Below are positions 38,895-49,889 of a DNA stretch of 64,000 bases, piece by piece. The DNA is taken from positions 29,984-93,983 of the forward strand of contig NZ_MAXF01000029.1 in assembly GCF_001704635.1 (NCBI RefSeq), given 5' to 3'. The notes under the pieces were generated by a model, which did not search any database, had not been told where the DNA came from, and worked only from the letters and a program-made list of their open reading frames with translations. The DNA is from Streptomyces sparsogenes. GTDB taxonomy: Bacteria; Actinomycetota; Actinomycetes; Streptomycetales; Streptomycetaceae. A program made the translations under genes and the position numbers. Position 1 is the first letter of the stretch. Each line of letters starts with the position of its first letter.

Positions 38895-38933
38895 TACGGG
38901 TCGGCGTACGAGGGTGTCGTACGCCGACCCGTA
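38895..38933. terminator. Bidirectional terminator between sdhB and the MFS gene
   Basis: A perfect 17-bp stem (38895-38911 with 38917-38933) with loop GGGTG lies between the two convergent stop codons. A 12-bp direct repeat (GTACGAGGGTGT) begins just before it and recurs within its left arm and loop. Confidence 0.85.
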
Positions 38934-38980
38934 TGGCCGGCGGTGGCGGCCCTCCTCGGACCCCGTGCTCGGCCTTGGGC

Positions 38981-40165
38981 TCAGACCGCCGCCGTCGCCG
39001 GCGTCTCCTCGCGCCGCTCGTCGCGGCGGCGCAGGACCGCCGCGAGGCCGAGCGTGCCCAGCGCGACGGCCATCATCAGCGCGCTGGTCCACACCGGCGC
39101 GCGGAATCCGAGGCCGGCGTCGATGGTGAGCCCGCCGAACCAGGGGCCCGCCGTGTTGCCGACGTTGAACGCCGCCGTGAGGAACCCTCCCGCGAGGGTG
39201 GGGGCGCCACCGGCCAGGTAGAAGGTGCGCGAGGTCAGGGCGGGGGCGATACCGAACGCGAGCATGCCCTGGACGAAGACCAGCGCGAACACGGCCACCG
39301 CGCCCCCGGCCGTCAGGGCCAGCACGGCCCAGCCGAGCGTCAGCGCGCTCATGCCGGCCAGCAGGACCGTATACGGCCGGGCGTCGGCGATCCGGCCGCC
39401 GACGGTGATGCCGACGAACGCGCCCAGGCCGAACAGCACCAGCATCGCGGGCACCCACCCGTCGCCGTAGCCGCTGACCTCGGTCAGCAGCGGCGCGAGA
39501 TAGGTGAAGGTGCAGAAGGTCGCGCCCTGGACGAGGGCGTTCATGGCGTAGGCGGTCAGCAGCTGGGGGCCGACCAGCGCGCGCAGCTCGGCGCGCAGCC
39601 CGGTCGCGGGCGCGTCGGGGCGGCCGGCCGGGATCGAGGCCAGGACGGCGACGAGGCCCGCGACGGACAGCCCGGCCACCGCCCAGAACGCCGACCGCCA
39701 GCCCCACAGCTGCCCCAGCACCGCGCCGCCGGGCACACCCGCCACACAGGCCAGCGTGACCCCGCCCAACACCACCGCCATGGCGCGGGCCTTGGCCCCC
39801 GGCTCCACCATGCCGACCGCCGCGCCGGCGGCCACCGCCCAGAATCCGGCGTTGGCGAGCGCGCCGACGATCCGCGTGGCCAGCAGCACGCCGTAGTCGT
39901 CGGTGAGCGCGCCGACGACATGGGCGGCGGCGAACGCCACGAGGAACGCCACCAGCGCGGTCCGCCGTGGCCAGCGCAGCGTGAGGATGGCGAGCAGCGG
40001 CCCGCCGACGACCATGCCGATGGCGAAGGCCGAGGTCAGGAAGCCGGCCTGGGGGATGGAGACCCCCAGGTCGGCGGCGATGTCCGGCACCAGGCCGGAC
40101 AGCATGAACTCCGAGGTGGCTTGGGCGAACACGGCCAGCCCGAGCATGTAGACGGCAAAGGGCAT
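38981..40165 (-). CDS. MFS drug exporter, Cmx/CmrA (chloramphenicol efflux)-like
   Basis: A 394-residue DHA1-type major facilitator with 12 hydrophobic segments. The N-terminus MPFAVYMLGLAVFAQATSEF followed by GLVPDIAADLGVS matches the Cmx/CmrA chloramphenicol-exporter group. The motif A region between helices 2 and 3 reads GGPLLAILTLRWPRR. GGGGAGT precedes ATG 40165; the longer ORF to 40228 is rich in His/Leu repeats and lacks a ribosome site. Substrate is inferred from similarity only, and related proteins with other drugs are common in Streptomyces. Confidence 0.83.
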   Translation of the reverse strand: MPFAVYMLGLAVFAQATSEFMLSGLVPDIAADLGVSIPQAGFLTSAFAIGMVVGGPLLAILTLRWPRRTALVAFLVAFAAAHVVGALTDDYGVLLATRIVGALANAGFWAVAAGAAVGMVEPGAKARAMAVVLGGVTLACVAGVPGGAVLGQLWGWRSAFWAVAGLSVAGLVAVLASIPAGRPDAPATGLRAELRALVGPQLLTAYAMNALVQGATFCTFTYLAPLLTEVSGYGDGWVPAMLVLFGLGAFVGITVGGRIADARPYTVLLAGMSALTLGWAVLALTAGGAVAVFALVFVQGMLAFGIAPALTSRTFYLAGGAPTLAGGFLTAAFNVGNTAGPWFGGLTIDAGLGFRAPVWTSALMMAVALGTLGLAAVLRRRDERREETPATAAV

Positions 40166-40589
40166 AGGGGTACTCCCCGCGTGAAGGTGAAGGTGAAGGT
40201 GACGTGACTGCGAACGGGCAGCGTTCACCGACGGAGTGGCTCACCAGGAGGAGTGCGCCCGCGCGACAGCGCGCCTACGGAGAGCGCGCCGGCACGGAAG
40301 TGCGCCTACGGGAGAGTGCGCCGAAAGGAGATCGCGGGAACCATCGCGGGAACCAGGGGAATCAGGTGCCCTCGAAGGGGAGTCGACACTCAACATCCGG
40401 TCGGAGTCGTCCGCTGCCCAGGAAACGGAGATCCGGCCACCGGTGTGCGTGGCTCAACGGCCTTGACGCCACCGGTACTCGCCGGTGGCTACGGTCTGTC
40501 GGACTCCGGGCTGCTCATGACCCCGCACCGTAGCATCCCCGGGCGAGCGTCTGCCACGGGCCCGGTCGGTGGGGCCGCCACGGATTCCC
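40166..40589. other. Gene-free region upstream of the MFS gene
   Basis: About 420 bases without a supportable gene. It holds a GGTGAA hexamer repeated four times near the MFS start (40182-40205), and two near copies of GTGCGCCTACGGGAGAG (about 40268-40320). The MFS promoter must be here, though no hexamer pair is clear. Plus-strand ORFs across it have Arg-rich, shadow-like composition. Confidence 0.5.
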
Positions 40590-40643
40590 GGTGGGGCCGC
40601 CCCGAGGCGGCGGCCCGGGGGGCGGCCCGGAGGCGGCCCCACC
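40590..40643 (-). terminator. Terminator of the PH-domain gene pair
   Basis: GGTGGGGCCGCC (40590-40601) pairs with GGCGGCCCCACC (40632-40643). A second copy of the left arm lies at 40568-40579 and could form an alternative hairpin. It starts three bases after the stop of the minus-strand gene. Confidence 0.65.
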
Positions 40644-40645
40644 CG

Positions 40646-42260
40646 TCACCAGGCGAGGAACTCGTCGAGGATGCCCGGCGTCGCCGCGTGCGCGAAGGCC
40701 GCCGCCTCCCCCGCCGCCATATCGGGGATGCGATAGCCGCCCTCCCCCGCCGCGACGGCCGCCGTCGCCGTGGTGACCCCGGCCCGCCGCGCCATCGGGG
40801 TGTCGGTGAACGTCCAGGCCAGCACCGCTGTGCGGGCGAGGGCGACGGTGTCGCGGCTGAAGGTGCCGGAGCGGATGAGCAGATGGCCGTCGGGTCCGTC
40901 CGGCAGCCCGTGGCCGAGCGTGCGATACGCGTCGCGCGCCAGGGCGTACGCGACGGGGGTCGCGAGGAGGAGGAAGCCCCCGGCGCAGTACAGCAGCACG
41001 GGCAGCGACAGCAGCGCCCCGAGGACGACGAGAGCGGCCGTCACCGGCGCCACGGTCCACGCCATGCCGCGCGCGAAACGGCGGCGGAGGGCGGCGCGCG
41101 GGTGGCGGACCAACTCGGGCCGGTCGAAGAGCGCTTCGCCGACGGGCGCCACGCCGGGCGGCGGGAGGGCACCGGGCAGCGCGAGGACGCCGTTGAGCAC
41201 CCGCAGCGCCTCCGCGCGCGGGGCGGGCGGGAGCACCGTGCTGCGCGCGCGGTTCTCCTCGCTGTCGCCGAGGCCGCCGGCCACGGCCCGTACGGTCGCC
41301 CCGCCGGCCGCGCGCAGCAGCATCGGCTCGCGCAGCACCGCGCCGCGCAGCCGGGCGCGCTCGATGGAGACCGAGCGGGTGGTGAGCAGCCCCCGCCGCA
41401 CCCGCAGGGTGCCCGCGTCCGCCCACTCCAGGCGGTACCGCCACCAGTTCTCGGCGTACACGGCGAGCGCGCCGACGCTGCCCACTGCGGCCACGGCCAG
41501 CAGGGCCAGCGGGACCGTCAGCCACAGGGCGCTGTGGCCGAACTGCTCGAAGGCGCGGCGGACGACCCCGATGCGCCACGGCTGCACGCCCAGGTCGTCC
41601 AGGACCCGCCACACCGCCCCCACGGCCGCGAACACCCCTCCGAACACCCAGAACGTGAGCGGGGCGTAGCGCAGCCAGCGCGGGTCCCCGGTGGACAGGA
41701 CCGGCTCGTCGGCGGCGTCGCCGCCACCCGCGCGGGCCAGCAGTTCGGCGCGCAGCCGCTCGGCGGCGGGGCGGGTGAGGGCTTCCAGGGTGAGCCCGTC
41801 GCGGCCGCCGGTGGCCCCGGTGGTGCCCGCGCGCAGCACGACCAGGTCGAAGAGCCGCTGCACGGGATGGGCGGTCAGGTCGACGTTGCGCACCCGGTGC
41901 AGCGGTATCGCGCGCAGCCGGCGGACGAACAGGCCACTGCGCAGTTCGAAGGAGTCGGCGGTGACCCGGTAGCGGGTGCGCGACCAGCCGATCAGCCCGG
42001 CGGCGGTGACGCAGGCGAAGGTGGCCGCGATGACGGCGAGGGTGATCCAGGCCCGGTCGCCCAGGTGGCCCCCGGTGGCCAGCGCGGTGAGCGCGAGCGA
42101 GGCGAGCGGGGCCGCCATCCAGCCGCAGTGGACCGCGATGGTGCGGGGGTCGAGCGCGCGCCAGGGGACCTCCGTCTCGTCGCGCGTCGCGTCGTCGGGG
42201 GCCGTGCCATCCGGGGTCGTGCCGTCCGGGGTCGTCCGGGGTCGTGCCGTGGGTGGTCAC
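40646..42260 (-). CDS. PH-domain (YdbT-like, bPH2) membrane protein, N-terminus broken by a 10-bp duplication
   Basis: From ATG 42118 inward the frame encodes a polytopic protein with repeated bacterial PH-like segments (YRVTADSFELRSGLFVRR, LRVRRGLLTTRSVSIERARL). Upstream residues in this frame (EVPWRALDPRTIAVHCGW) also look real but no start codon precedes them. GTG 42260, coupled to the previous stop, is in another frame. Deleting one copy of the 10-bp repeat at 42224-42245 joins them into a 534-residue ORF beginning MTTHGTTPDG. Such proteins sit in the membrane with YdbS-type partners. Their biochemical role is not known. Confidence 0.78.
42224..42245 (-). repeat. 10-bp tandem duplication at the start of the PH-domain gene
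   Basis: On the plus strand GTCCGGGGTC occurs at 42224-42233 and 42234-42243, with the period continuing to 42245. Ten is 3n+1, so the extra copy separates the GTG start from the rest of the coding frame. Longer, imperfect copies of the same sequence flank it (CCGGGGTCGTGCC). Confidence 0.9.
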
Positions 42261-42778
42261 GCGGCATCACCGGGCACCAGTTGCGCCGCGTCGCCGATGC
42301 GCCGGGCCAGCTCCCGCGCGTCGGCGTCGGAGAGCCCCGCGATGCGGACGTCGCCCGCCGTGGAGGCGGTGGTGACGGTGACGGTGGCCAGCCCGAAGAC
42401 CTGCTGGAGGGGGCCGCGCACGGTGTCGACGGTCTGCACCCGCGACAGCGGGGCGATGCGCCGCTTGCGCCAGAACCAGCCGCTCGCCGCGTAGACCGCG
42501 CGCACGCCCAGCTCCCAGGCGTGGGTGCGGTAGCGCCACCGGGGCATGGCCCAGACGTAGCCGAGCGCGGGGAGCACCAGGGTGACCAGCAGCAGCGGGC
42601 CGAGCCAGGGCAGCGCGCTGGGGAAGAAGAGGAGCGAGAGGACCAGCAGGGCGGCGGCGGTCAGCAGCATCGGCCCGCTCACCACGAGCAGCGCCTGTGT
42701 GGTCCACCAGCGGCGGGCGCGCGGATCGACCCCGTGGAGCGGATCCCTGAGACGGGGCGCGGGTGTGGGCATGGACAT
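42257..42778 (-). CDS. PH-domain (YdbS-like, bPH2) membrane protein
   Basis: A 173-residue protein with two hydrophobic segments near residues 28-70 (ALLVVSGPMLLTAAALLVLS onward). The bPH2 domain follows: RYRTHAWELGVRAVYAASGW, RKRRIAPLSRVQTVDTVRGP and FGLATVTVTTAST. These segments are typical of the YdbS family. ATG 42778 (alternatively 42772) follows GGGGGAT. The stop overlaps the GTG of the larger PH-domain gene, so the pair is one operon. It is divergent from a TetR gene with a shared inverted repeat between. Confidence 0.85.
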   Translation of the reverse strand: MSMPTPAPRLRDPLHGVDPRARRWWTTQALLVVSGPMLLTAAALLVLSLLFFPSALPWLGPLLLVTLVLPALGYVWAMPRWRYRTHAWELGVRAVYAASGWFWRKRRIAPLSRVQTVDTVRGPLQQVFGLATVTVTTASTAGDVRIAGLSDADARELARRIGDAAQLVPGDAA

Positions 42779-42799
42779 GGGAGATCCCCCGGCTTTTTC

Positions 42800-42851
42800 A
42801 AGTCAACTGTATTGGCACGCGCCCGCCACGGTATAGCAATACGATCGACTT
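42800..42851. promoter_or_regulatory. Probable TetR operator between divergent genes
   Basis: AAGTCAACTGTATTG (42800-42814) faces CAATACGATCGACTT (42837-42851) as a 15-bp inverted repeat with 12 matches and a 22-base spacer. It fills most of the 97-base gap between the PH-domain pair and the TetR gene. Confidence 0.5.
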
Positions 42852-42875
42852 GCGAAAGCGGGAAGGGAGGCCGGT

Positions 42876-43547
42876 GTGCCGAAGCGGGTGGACCACGAGG
42901 AACGGCGCAGACAGATCGCCAGGGCGCTGTGGCGGATCGCCGCCGAGCGCGGCCTGGACGGGGCGAGCCTGCGCGATGTGGCCACGGAGGCGGGGATCTC
43001 GCTGGGGCAGCTGCAGCACTACTTCACCAGCAAGGACGACATGATCGTCTTCGCGCTCCGGCATATCGCGCAGCTGGCCGAGGAACGCGTACGGACCCGC
43101 ATCGAGGCGCTGCCCGGCGCCCCCACCCCGTGGGTCATCCTCCGCGAGACGCTGGCCGAGATGCTGCCCCTGGACGACGCGAGCCGCACCGGCCATCTGG
43201 TGCAGATCTCCTACTTCGTACGCGCCGTGCACGACGAACGGCTGCGCACCCACGCCAAGGAAGGCACCGCGGCCCTCCGCGGCTTCTTCGCCGACCAGGT
43301 GAAGGCGGCCATCGCCCGGGGCGAGGTGGCGGCGGACCGGGATCCCGTCGGCGAGGCGACGCTGCTGATCGCGCTCACCGAGGGGCTCTCCAGCGAGGTG
43401 CTGATGGAGACCCTCGCGCCCCAGGAGGCCATGGGCCTGATCGACGCCCACCTGGCGCGCCTCTTCAGCGGCGGCCAGGGAAGCCCCAGCAGTCCCGGCA
43501 GCCCCGACAACCCCGACAACCCCGGCAGCCCCGGCAGTCCCGGCTGA
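42876..43547 (+). CDS. TetR-family transcriptional regulator
   Basis: A 223-residue regulator. The TetR helix-turn-helix is at residues about 10-55 (RRRQIARALWRIAAERGLDG, SLRDVATEAGISLGQLQHYF), followed by an all-helical ligand domain. The last 22 residues are a Ser/Pro/Gly/Asn/Asp repeat (SPGSPDNPDNPGSPGSPG) encoded by short DNA repeats. The start is GTG 42876 behind GGAAGGGAGG. Divergent from the PH-domain operon and convergent with the FUSC gene, it probably controls the former through the inverted repeat at 42800-42851. Confidence 0.88.
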   Translation: MPKRVDHEERRRQIARALWRIAAERGLDGASLRDVATEAGISLGQLQHYFTSKDDMIVFALRHIAQLAEERVRTRIEALPGAPTPWVILRETLAEMLPLDDASRTGHLVQISYFVRAVHDERLRTHAKEGTAALRGFFADQVKAAIARGEVAADRDPVGEATLLIALTEGLSSEVLMETLAPQEAMGLIDAHLARLFSGGQGSPSSPGSPDNPDNPGSPGSPG

Positions 43548-43556
43548 GGCGGTGCG

Positions 43557-45668
43557 TCAGTCCTTCCCTGGATTACCCCCTGGCCTGCTCCCTGGCTTAC
43601 CGGGCCGCCGGGCGAGGGCCTGGGTCAGGTCGTCCAGGGCCTCCACCAGCAGCTCGGCGCCGCGCACCGCCACCCCCGGCCGCTCCTCCTCCCGGTCCTG
43701 CCACCGCTCCAGGGCCTCGTGCACGGCGCCCCACTCGGCCACCCGGCGCTCCCGCACGGCCGTGACCGCCTCCGGCAGCGACTGCCGCAGCGCCTCCGCG
43801 AACTCCTCGGCCTCCTTGGACGCGGGCGCGTCGGAGGCGGGCAGATGGGCCTCGACCAGCATCGTGACCCGCCCCATGGTGGACAGCGCCGTCTGCGCCG
43901 CCCGGGCGGCGCCCCGGGACAGGCCGCGGTGGCGCACCGGCTCCTTATGGGCCCGCGCCTCGCTCTGCTCCCAGGCCGCCCGCGCGGCCCGGGCGTCCAG
44001 CAGCGCCTCCCGCACCTGGCGGGGGCGGCGGTCGGCGGGGCGGGCGTGGACGTCGAAGACGGCGACGGCATAGCGGCCGTTCGCCCCCAGCCAGTCGGCC
44101 AGCCGGTCCCGCAGCAGCGGCGTCTCCCAGGCGGGGAAGACGACATAGGCGGCCATCGCCAGCGCCCCGCCGAGCAGGGTCAGCGCCACCCGCGCCGCCA
44201 CCGTCTGCGACCAGCCCTCGCCCGCGATGCCCAGCAGGAAGACGACATACGCGGTCACGCACGCGGAGGCGACGATGAAGCCGGTGCGCATCAGCAGGTA
44301 CAGCGACGCCGCGCAGACCACGGCCAGCGCCGCGCTCACATACGGGCCGGGGTGGGCCAGGGCCATCACCGCGCCGCCGAGCACCACGCCCGCGAGCGTG
44401 CCGGTGAAGCGCGCCACGCCCCGCGAGAAGGTCTGGCCGAAGTCCGGGCGCAGCACCATCACCGAGGTGAGCGGCGCCCAGTAGCCGTGGCCCCACGGCA
44501 GGGCGGCCCCCAGCAGATAGCCGCAGGAGGCGACCGCCGACACCCGCACCGCGTGCCGCAGCACGGGCGAGGACCACCGCGCCTCGCGCCGCAGGGCGCG
44601 CAGCGCCACCGGCACCATGCCGGGCACGGTGGGCCGGGGCAGATAGCGGCGGTCCTTGGCCCCCTCGGCCGTCACGGCCTCCACCGGCTCGTCCGAGGAC
44701 TCCACCACATCGGCCACCAGCGCCATCAGCCGCAGCGCGGCGCGGCGGGCGGCTCCGCTGAGCATCGGCCCGGTCGGGGGCACCTCCAGGACCGCCATCG
44801 CGTCGGGCGGCAGCCGCACCGGCTTGCCCCAGCGGATCGCGTGGGCGACGGCGTCCAGCACGGTGGCCGTCGCCCCCAGCAGATCACGCGCCCGGTCGCG
44901 CTCGGGCCCGTCCGGCGCGGCGCCGACCACCGGGTCGGCGAGCGAGGCCAGCACCGGCCGGATCCGCTCGGCGAGCAGCCGGTAGCCACGCAGTTGGCGC
45001 GGGCGGCGCCGGGCCTGCCGGGGCGTCAGGGCGGCGGCGCTGCGGGCCTCCATCAGCGGCTGCGGGTCGAACGGCGCCACCGGGTCGTGGCGCAGCCGGC
45101 GCGCGTAGTCGGCCACCGCGGCGAGCGCGTCCGCGAGGGCGTCGCGCTGCACCCCCCACGGCCGGACCGGGAAGAGCACGATGAGCGCGGCCTGCACCAC
45201 CCCGCCGAGCCCGATCAGGGCGGCGTGCTGCAGGGCGCCCAGCACCGAGGTCGGCAGGGTGACGGTGACCAGCATCACCGCGACCATCTGGGTGGACACC
45301 AGCCCGGACACCGGGCCGACCGCCCAGGCCATCCCCGTCAGCAGCGTCCAGGCGGCGATCATGACGAGGAAGGTCGCGGTGTGGGCGGCGGCCAGATAGC
45401 CGAGGAACGTGGACACCGCCAGTCCGCCCGCGGCGGCCAGCGCCAGCGCGGGGCGCGGCCGCCAGCTGCGCTGGAAGGTCGCGATCCCCGACGAGAAGGC
45501 GCCGAACGCCGAGGAGACGGCCAGCGTCGGCGAGCCGAGCCACAGGGTCAGGCCGATGACCAGCGCGACCCCGCACGCGCCGCGCAGCGCGACGAGCGGT
45601 TCCAGCCTGGTGCGCTCGATCGCAAGCCCCGCGCGTGCGGTCGCCTTCAAGGCGTGTGACCAGCTCAT
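43557..45668 (-). CDS. FUSC-family membrane protein (aromatic acid exporter/YccS type)
   Basis: A 703-residue membrane protein with two repeats of about five to six helices (residues 25-170 and 375-515), each followed by a soluble part. The second repeat contains the FUSC signature WAPLTSVMVLRPDFGQTFSR, then RFTGTLAGVVLGG. FUSC proteins include aromatic carboxylic acid and fusaric acid exporters. The exact substrate is unknown. ATG 45668 is followed by a basic amphipathic start. It is convergent with the TetR gene, with only nine bases between stops. Confidence 0.82.
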   Translation of the reverse strand: MSWSHALKATARAGLAIERTRLEPLVALRGACGVALVIGLTLWLGSPTLAVSSAFGAFSSGIATFQRSWRPRPALALAAAGGLAVSTFLGYLAAAHTATFLVMIAAWTLLTGMAWAVGPVSGLVSTQMVAVMLVTVTLPTSVLGALQHAALIGLGGVVQAALIVLFPVRPWGVQRDALADALAAVADYARRLRHDPVAPFDPQPLMEARSAAALTPRQARRRPRQLRGYRLLAERIRPVLASLADPVVGAAPDGPERDRARDLLGATATVLDAVAHAIRWGKPVRLPPDAMAVLEVPPTGPMLSGAARRAALRLMALVADVVESSDEPVEAVTAEGAKDRRYLPRPTVPGMVPVALRALRREARWSSPVLRHAVRVSAVASCGYLLGAALPWGHGYWAPLTSVMVLRPDFGQTFSRGVARFTGTLAGVVLGGAVMALAHPGPYVSAALAVVCAASLYLLMRTGFIVASACVTAYVVFLLGIAGEGWSQTVAARVALTLLGGALAMAAYVVFPAWETPLLRDRLADWLGANGRYAVAVFDVHARPADRRPRQVREALLDARAARAAWEQSEARAHKEPVRHRGLSRGAARAAQTALSTMGRVTMLVEAHLPASDAPASKEAEEFAEALRQSLPEAVTAVRERRVAEWGAVHEALERWQDREEERPGVAVRGAELLVEALDDLTQALARRPGKPGSRPGGNPGKD

Positions 45669-45785
45669 ACGCCGAGGTTACGGCCTTGATCCACGGAAAC
45701 TGAACCGGCCGTTCCGCACTGGTTCGTCACATCCGCAGAGTCACATCCGCGGCATCGCCTCGTCGGTGTCGCGCCCGCGCGACAC

Positions 45786-46241
45786 TCAGCCCGCCACACC
45801 GCAGTCGACGTCCAGCAGCTTCATCGGCTTACTGGCGTCGAGGTCCACATAGGCGGTGAAGGACGCGGTGCCCGGCTCGCCGCCCCAGGTGGTGGTGATC
45901 GTCGCCCAGCCCACCCGCGCCGACTGGGCCGTGGTGACCTCCCCGACCTCGATGTCCAGCGGCTCGTTCTGCGCGCACAGCAGCACGTCGAAGCCGGGGT
46001 TCTCGGCGGCCTTCTCCTTGAGCTGCTTGGAGACTAGGTGCTTGCGCTCCCAGGCGGTCGGGCCGTGGTCGCCGTAGAAGCCCTCCAGGAAGTGGTGGAT
46101 CTCCTCCGCGGTGTAGCGGCCGTTGGGGTCGGTCCGCTCGGCGGCGGACGCGGGCGAGCCGGCGGTGAGGACGAGCCCGAGGCCGAGCGCGGCCGCGCAG
46201 CCACCGGCGAGGGCCGCGGAGCGACGAAGAGAACGAAGCAT
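45786..46241 (-). CDS. Small secreted protein of unknown function
   Basis: A 151-residue protein with a clear signal peptide (MLRSLRRSAALAGG... cleaved after about residue 33, SPASA). The mature domain of about 118 residues begins ERTDPNGRYTAEEIHHFLEG, has two Cys (VLLCAQNEPL and DVDCGVAG) that could form a disulfide, and ends in a beta-rich stretch (ARVGWATITTTWGG, ASFTAYVDL). I do not recognise the family. GGGGGAAA precedes ATG 46241; the longer ORF to 46445 runs through the promoter. It stands alone. Confidence 0.75.
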   Translation of the reverse strand: MLRSLRRSAALAGGCAAALGLGLVLTAGSPASAAERTDPNGRYTAEEIHHFLEGFYGDHGPTAWERKHLVSKQLKEKAAENPGFDVLLCAQNEPLDIEVGEVTTAQSARVGWATITTTWGGEPGTASFTAYVDLDASKPMKLLDVDCGVAG

Positions 46242-46406
46242 GAGATTTCCCCCTGTGTGGTGCTTATCAGTCTGTGAGTGGCCTTGTGGCCATTGATCGG
46301 TCGAACACCAAGAGAGACCCGCGCCCCGAGCGGATGGTTGCCCCGTCGCCGTGCAACAGGGCCGTAACAGCCCCGCCTTGGCGACCCCCTCACCCTGAAT
46401 ACACAC

Positions 46407-46443
46407 GAAGCCTCCCGCCGGATCCGTACCGGCGGGAGGCTTC
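46407..46443 (-). terminator. Terminator of the mmsA-iol gene group
   Basis: A perfect 15-bp stem (46407-46421 with 46429-46443) with loop ATCCGTA lies 36 bases beyond the mmsA stop on the minus strand. Confidence 0.85.
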
Positions 46444-46479
46444 ACCCGAACGAGCGATCGATCACAAGGTCACGGCGGC

Positions 46480-47976
<1,497 letters not shown>

Positions 47977-48005
47977 GGCTGCGGGCCTTTCTCTTCGTTC
48001 ACAGA

Positions 48006-49889
48006 TCAGAGGTGGCGGCGGCGGGCGGCGGCCTGCCGGTCGTAGAGCTCGCGGGCCTTCACGGCTGCCGGACGGGTCGCGGCCTGGGCGACGGGCACAT
48101 CCCACCACGCCTGCGCGGCGGGCGCGCCGGACACTGTGTCGGCTGTTTCGGTCTCCACATAGACACATGTGGGCCGGTCCGAGGCGCGCGCGGCGGCCAG
48201 CGCCGTCCGCAGTCCGGCGACGCTGCCGGCCCGGATTACCTCCATGCCCAGCGAGGCGGCGTTGGCGGCCAGGTCGACGGGGAGCGGGTCGCCGGTGTAC
48301 GTGCCGTCGGCGGCGCGGAAGCGGTAGGCGGTGCCGAAGCGCTCGCCGCCGGTCTCCTCCGAGAGCCCTCCGATGGAGGCGTAGCCGTGGTTCTGGATCA
48401 GCACGATGTTGATGTTGACGCCTTCCTGGACCGCGGTGACGATCTCGGTGGGCATCATCAGGTACGTGCCGTCCCCGACCAGCGCCCACACCGGGCGGTC
48501 GGGGGCCGCGAGCCGGACGCCGATGGCGGCGGGGATCTCGTAGCCCATGCAGGAGTAGCCGTATTCGAGGTGGTACTGGCGCGGTGAGCGGGCGCGCCAC
48601 AGCTTGTGCAGATCGCCGGGGAGCGAGCCGGCCGCGTTGATGACGACGTCCTCGTCGCCGACGACGGCGTCGAGGGCGCCCAGGACCTGGGTCTGGGAGG
48701 GCCGGGCGGACTCGTCCACGGCGGCGTACGCGGCGTCGACCCGCTCCTCCCAGCGGGCCTTTCCGGCGGCGTACTCGGCCTCGTACGCCTCCTCGACGCG
48801 GTGGCCGGCCAGCGCCTCGGTGAGCGCTTCGAGGCCGGCGCGTGCGTCGGCGACCAGGGTGGTCGCGGCGAGCTTGTGCGCGTCGAACGGGGCGATGTTG
48901 AGGTTGAGGAAGCGGACGTCGGGGTTCGGGAAGAGGGTCGCGGAGGCGGTGGTGAAGTCGCTGTAGCGGGTGCCCACGCCGATGACCAGGTCGGCGCCGC
49001 GGGCGAGGTCGTCCGCGACGGCGGTGCCGGTGTGCCCGATGCCGCCGATGTCGGCGGGGTGGTCGTGGCGCAGCGAGCCCTTGCCCGCCTGGGTGGAGGC
49101 GACGGGGATGCCGGTGGCGTCGGCGAGGGCGCGCAGGGCGTCCTCGGCCTCGCTGTGGTGGATGCCGCCGCCCGCGACGATCAGCGGCCGCCGGGCGGCG
49201 CGCACGGCCCGGGCGGCCGCGGCGAGCTCGGCCGGGTCGGGCGCCGGGCGGCGTACGTGCCAGACGCGGTCGGCGAAGAACTCCTCGGGCCAGTCGAACG
49301 CCTCGGCCTGCACGTCCTGCGGGAAGGCGAGGGTGACGGCGCCGGTGTCGGCCGGGTCGGTGAGCACCCGCATGGCCTGCAGCGCGGCCGGGATCAGGGA
49401 TTCCGGGCGGACGATCCGGTCGAAGTAGCGGGAGACCGGCCGCAGACAGTCGTTGACCGACACATCGCCGGCGGAGGGGACCTCGAGCTGTTGCAGGACC
49501 GGGTCGGCGGGGCGGGTCGCGAAGATGTCGCCGGGCAGCAGCAGCACGGGCAGCCGGTTGATGGTGGCCAGGGCGGCGCCGGTGACCAGGTTGGTGGCCC
49601 CCGGGCCGATGGAGGTGGTGACGGCCTGGGCGGCGAGCCGGTTGGACTGGCGGGCGTAGCCGACGGCCGCGTGGACCATGGCCTGTTCGTTGCGGCCCTG
49701 GAGGTAGGGCATGGCGTCCCGGCCGGTCTCCAGGAGCGCCTGGCCGAGACCCGCCACATTGCCGTGGCCGAAGATGCCCCAGCAGGCGGCGATGAGGCGC
49801 CGCCGCCTCCCGTCGCGCTCGGTGTACTGGTGGGCCAGGAACTCCACCAGGGCCTGGGCCGTGGTGAGCCTGCGGGTGGCTCCACTCAT
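48006..49889 (-). CDS. iolD: 3D-(3,5/4)-trihydroxycyclohexane-1,2-dione hydrolase IolD
   Basis: A 627-residue thiamine-diphosphate enzyme. The N-terminal pyrimidine-binding half has GIFGHGNVAGLGQAL and the Glu region LQGRNEQAMVHAAVGYA. The C-terminal cofactor half has YSCMGYEIPAAIGVRL and WALVGDGTYLMMPTEI. IolD opens the ring of diketo-inositol to 5-deoxy-glucuronate. ATG 49889 shares ATGA with the iolB stop. The chain length and the GHGNVAG motif separate it from acetolactate synthases. Confidence 0.93.
   Translation of the reverse strand: MSGATRRLTTAQALVEFLAHQYTERDGRRRRLIAACWGIFGHGNVAGLGQALLETGRDAMPYLQGRNEQAMVHAAVGYARQSNRLAAQAVTTSIGPGATNLVTGAALATINRLPVLLLPGDIFATRPADPVLQQLEVPSAGDVSVNDCLRPVSRYFDRIVRPESLIPAALQAMRVLTDPADTGAVTLAFPQDVQAEAFDWPEEFFADRVWHVRRPAPDPAELAAAARAVRAARRPLIVAGGGIHHSEAEDALRALADATGIPVASTQAGKGSLRHDHPADIGGIGHTGTAVADDLARGADLVIGVGTRYSDFTTASATLFPNPDVRFLNLNIAPFDAHKLAATTLVADARAGLEALTEALAGHRVEEAYEAEYAAGKARWEERVDAAYAAVDESARPSQTQVLGALDAVVGDEDVVINAAGSLPGDLHKLWRARSPRQYHLEYGYSCMGYEIPAAIGVRLAAPDRPVWALVGDGTYLMMPTEIVTAVQEGVNINIVLIQNHGYASIGGLSEETGGERFGTAYRFRAADGTYTGDPLPVDLAANAASLGMEVIRAGSVAGLRTALAAARASDRPTCVYVETETADTVSGAPAAQAWWDVPVAQAATRPAAVKARELYDRQAAARRRHL

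Noticed and set aside
40253..43765. 1170-codon plus-strand ORF across the PH-domain genes
   Set aside because: It is antisense to two genes and overlaps the TetR gene in another frame; the product is Arg/Gly/Pro-rich shadow sequence.
46242..46445. N-terminal extension of the small secreted protein to 46445
   Set aside because: The signal peptide begins at ATG 46241 with a good ribosome site; the extension crosses the terminator and promoter area and has atypical composition.
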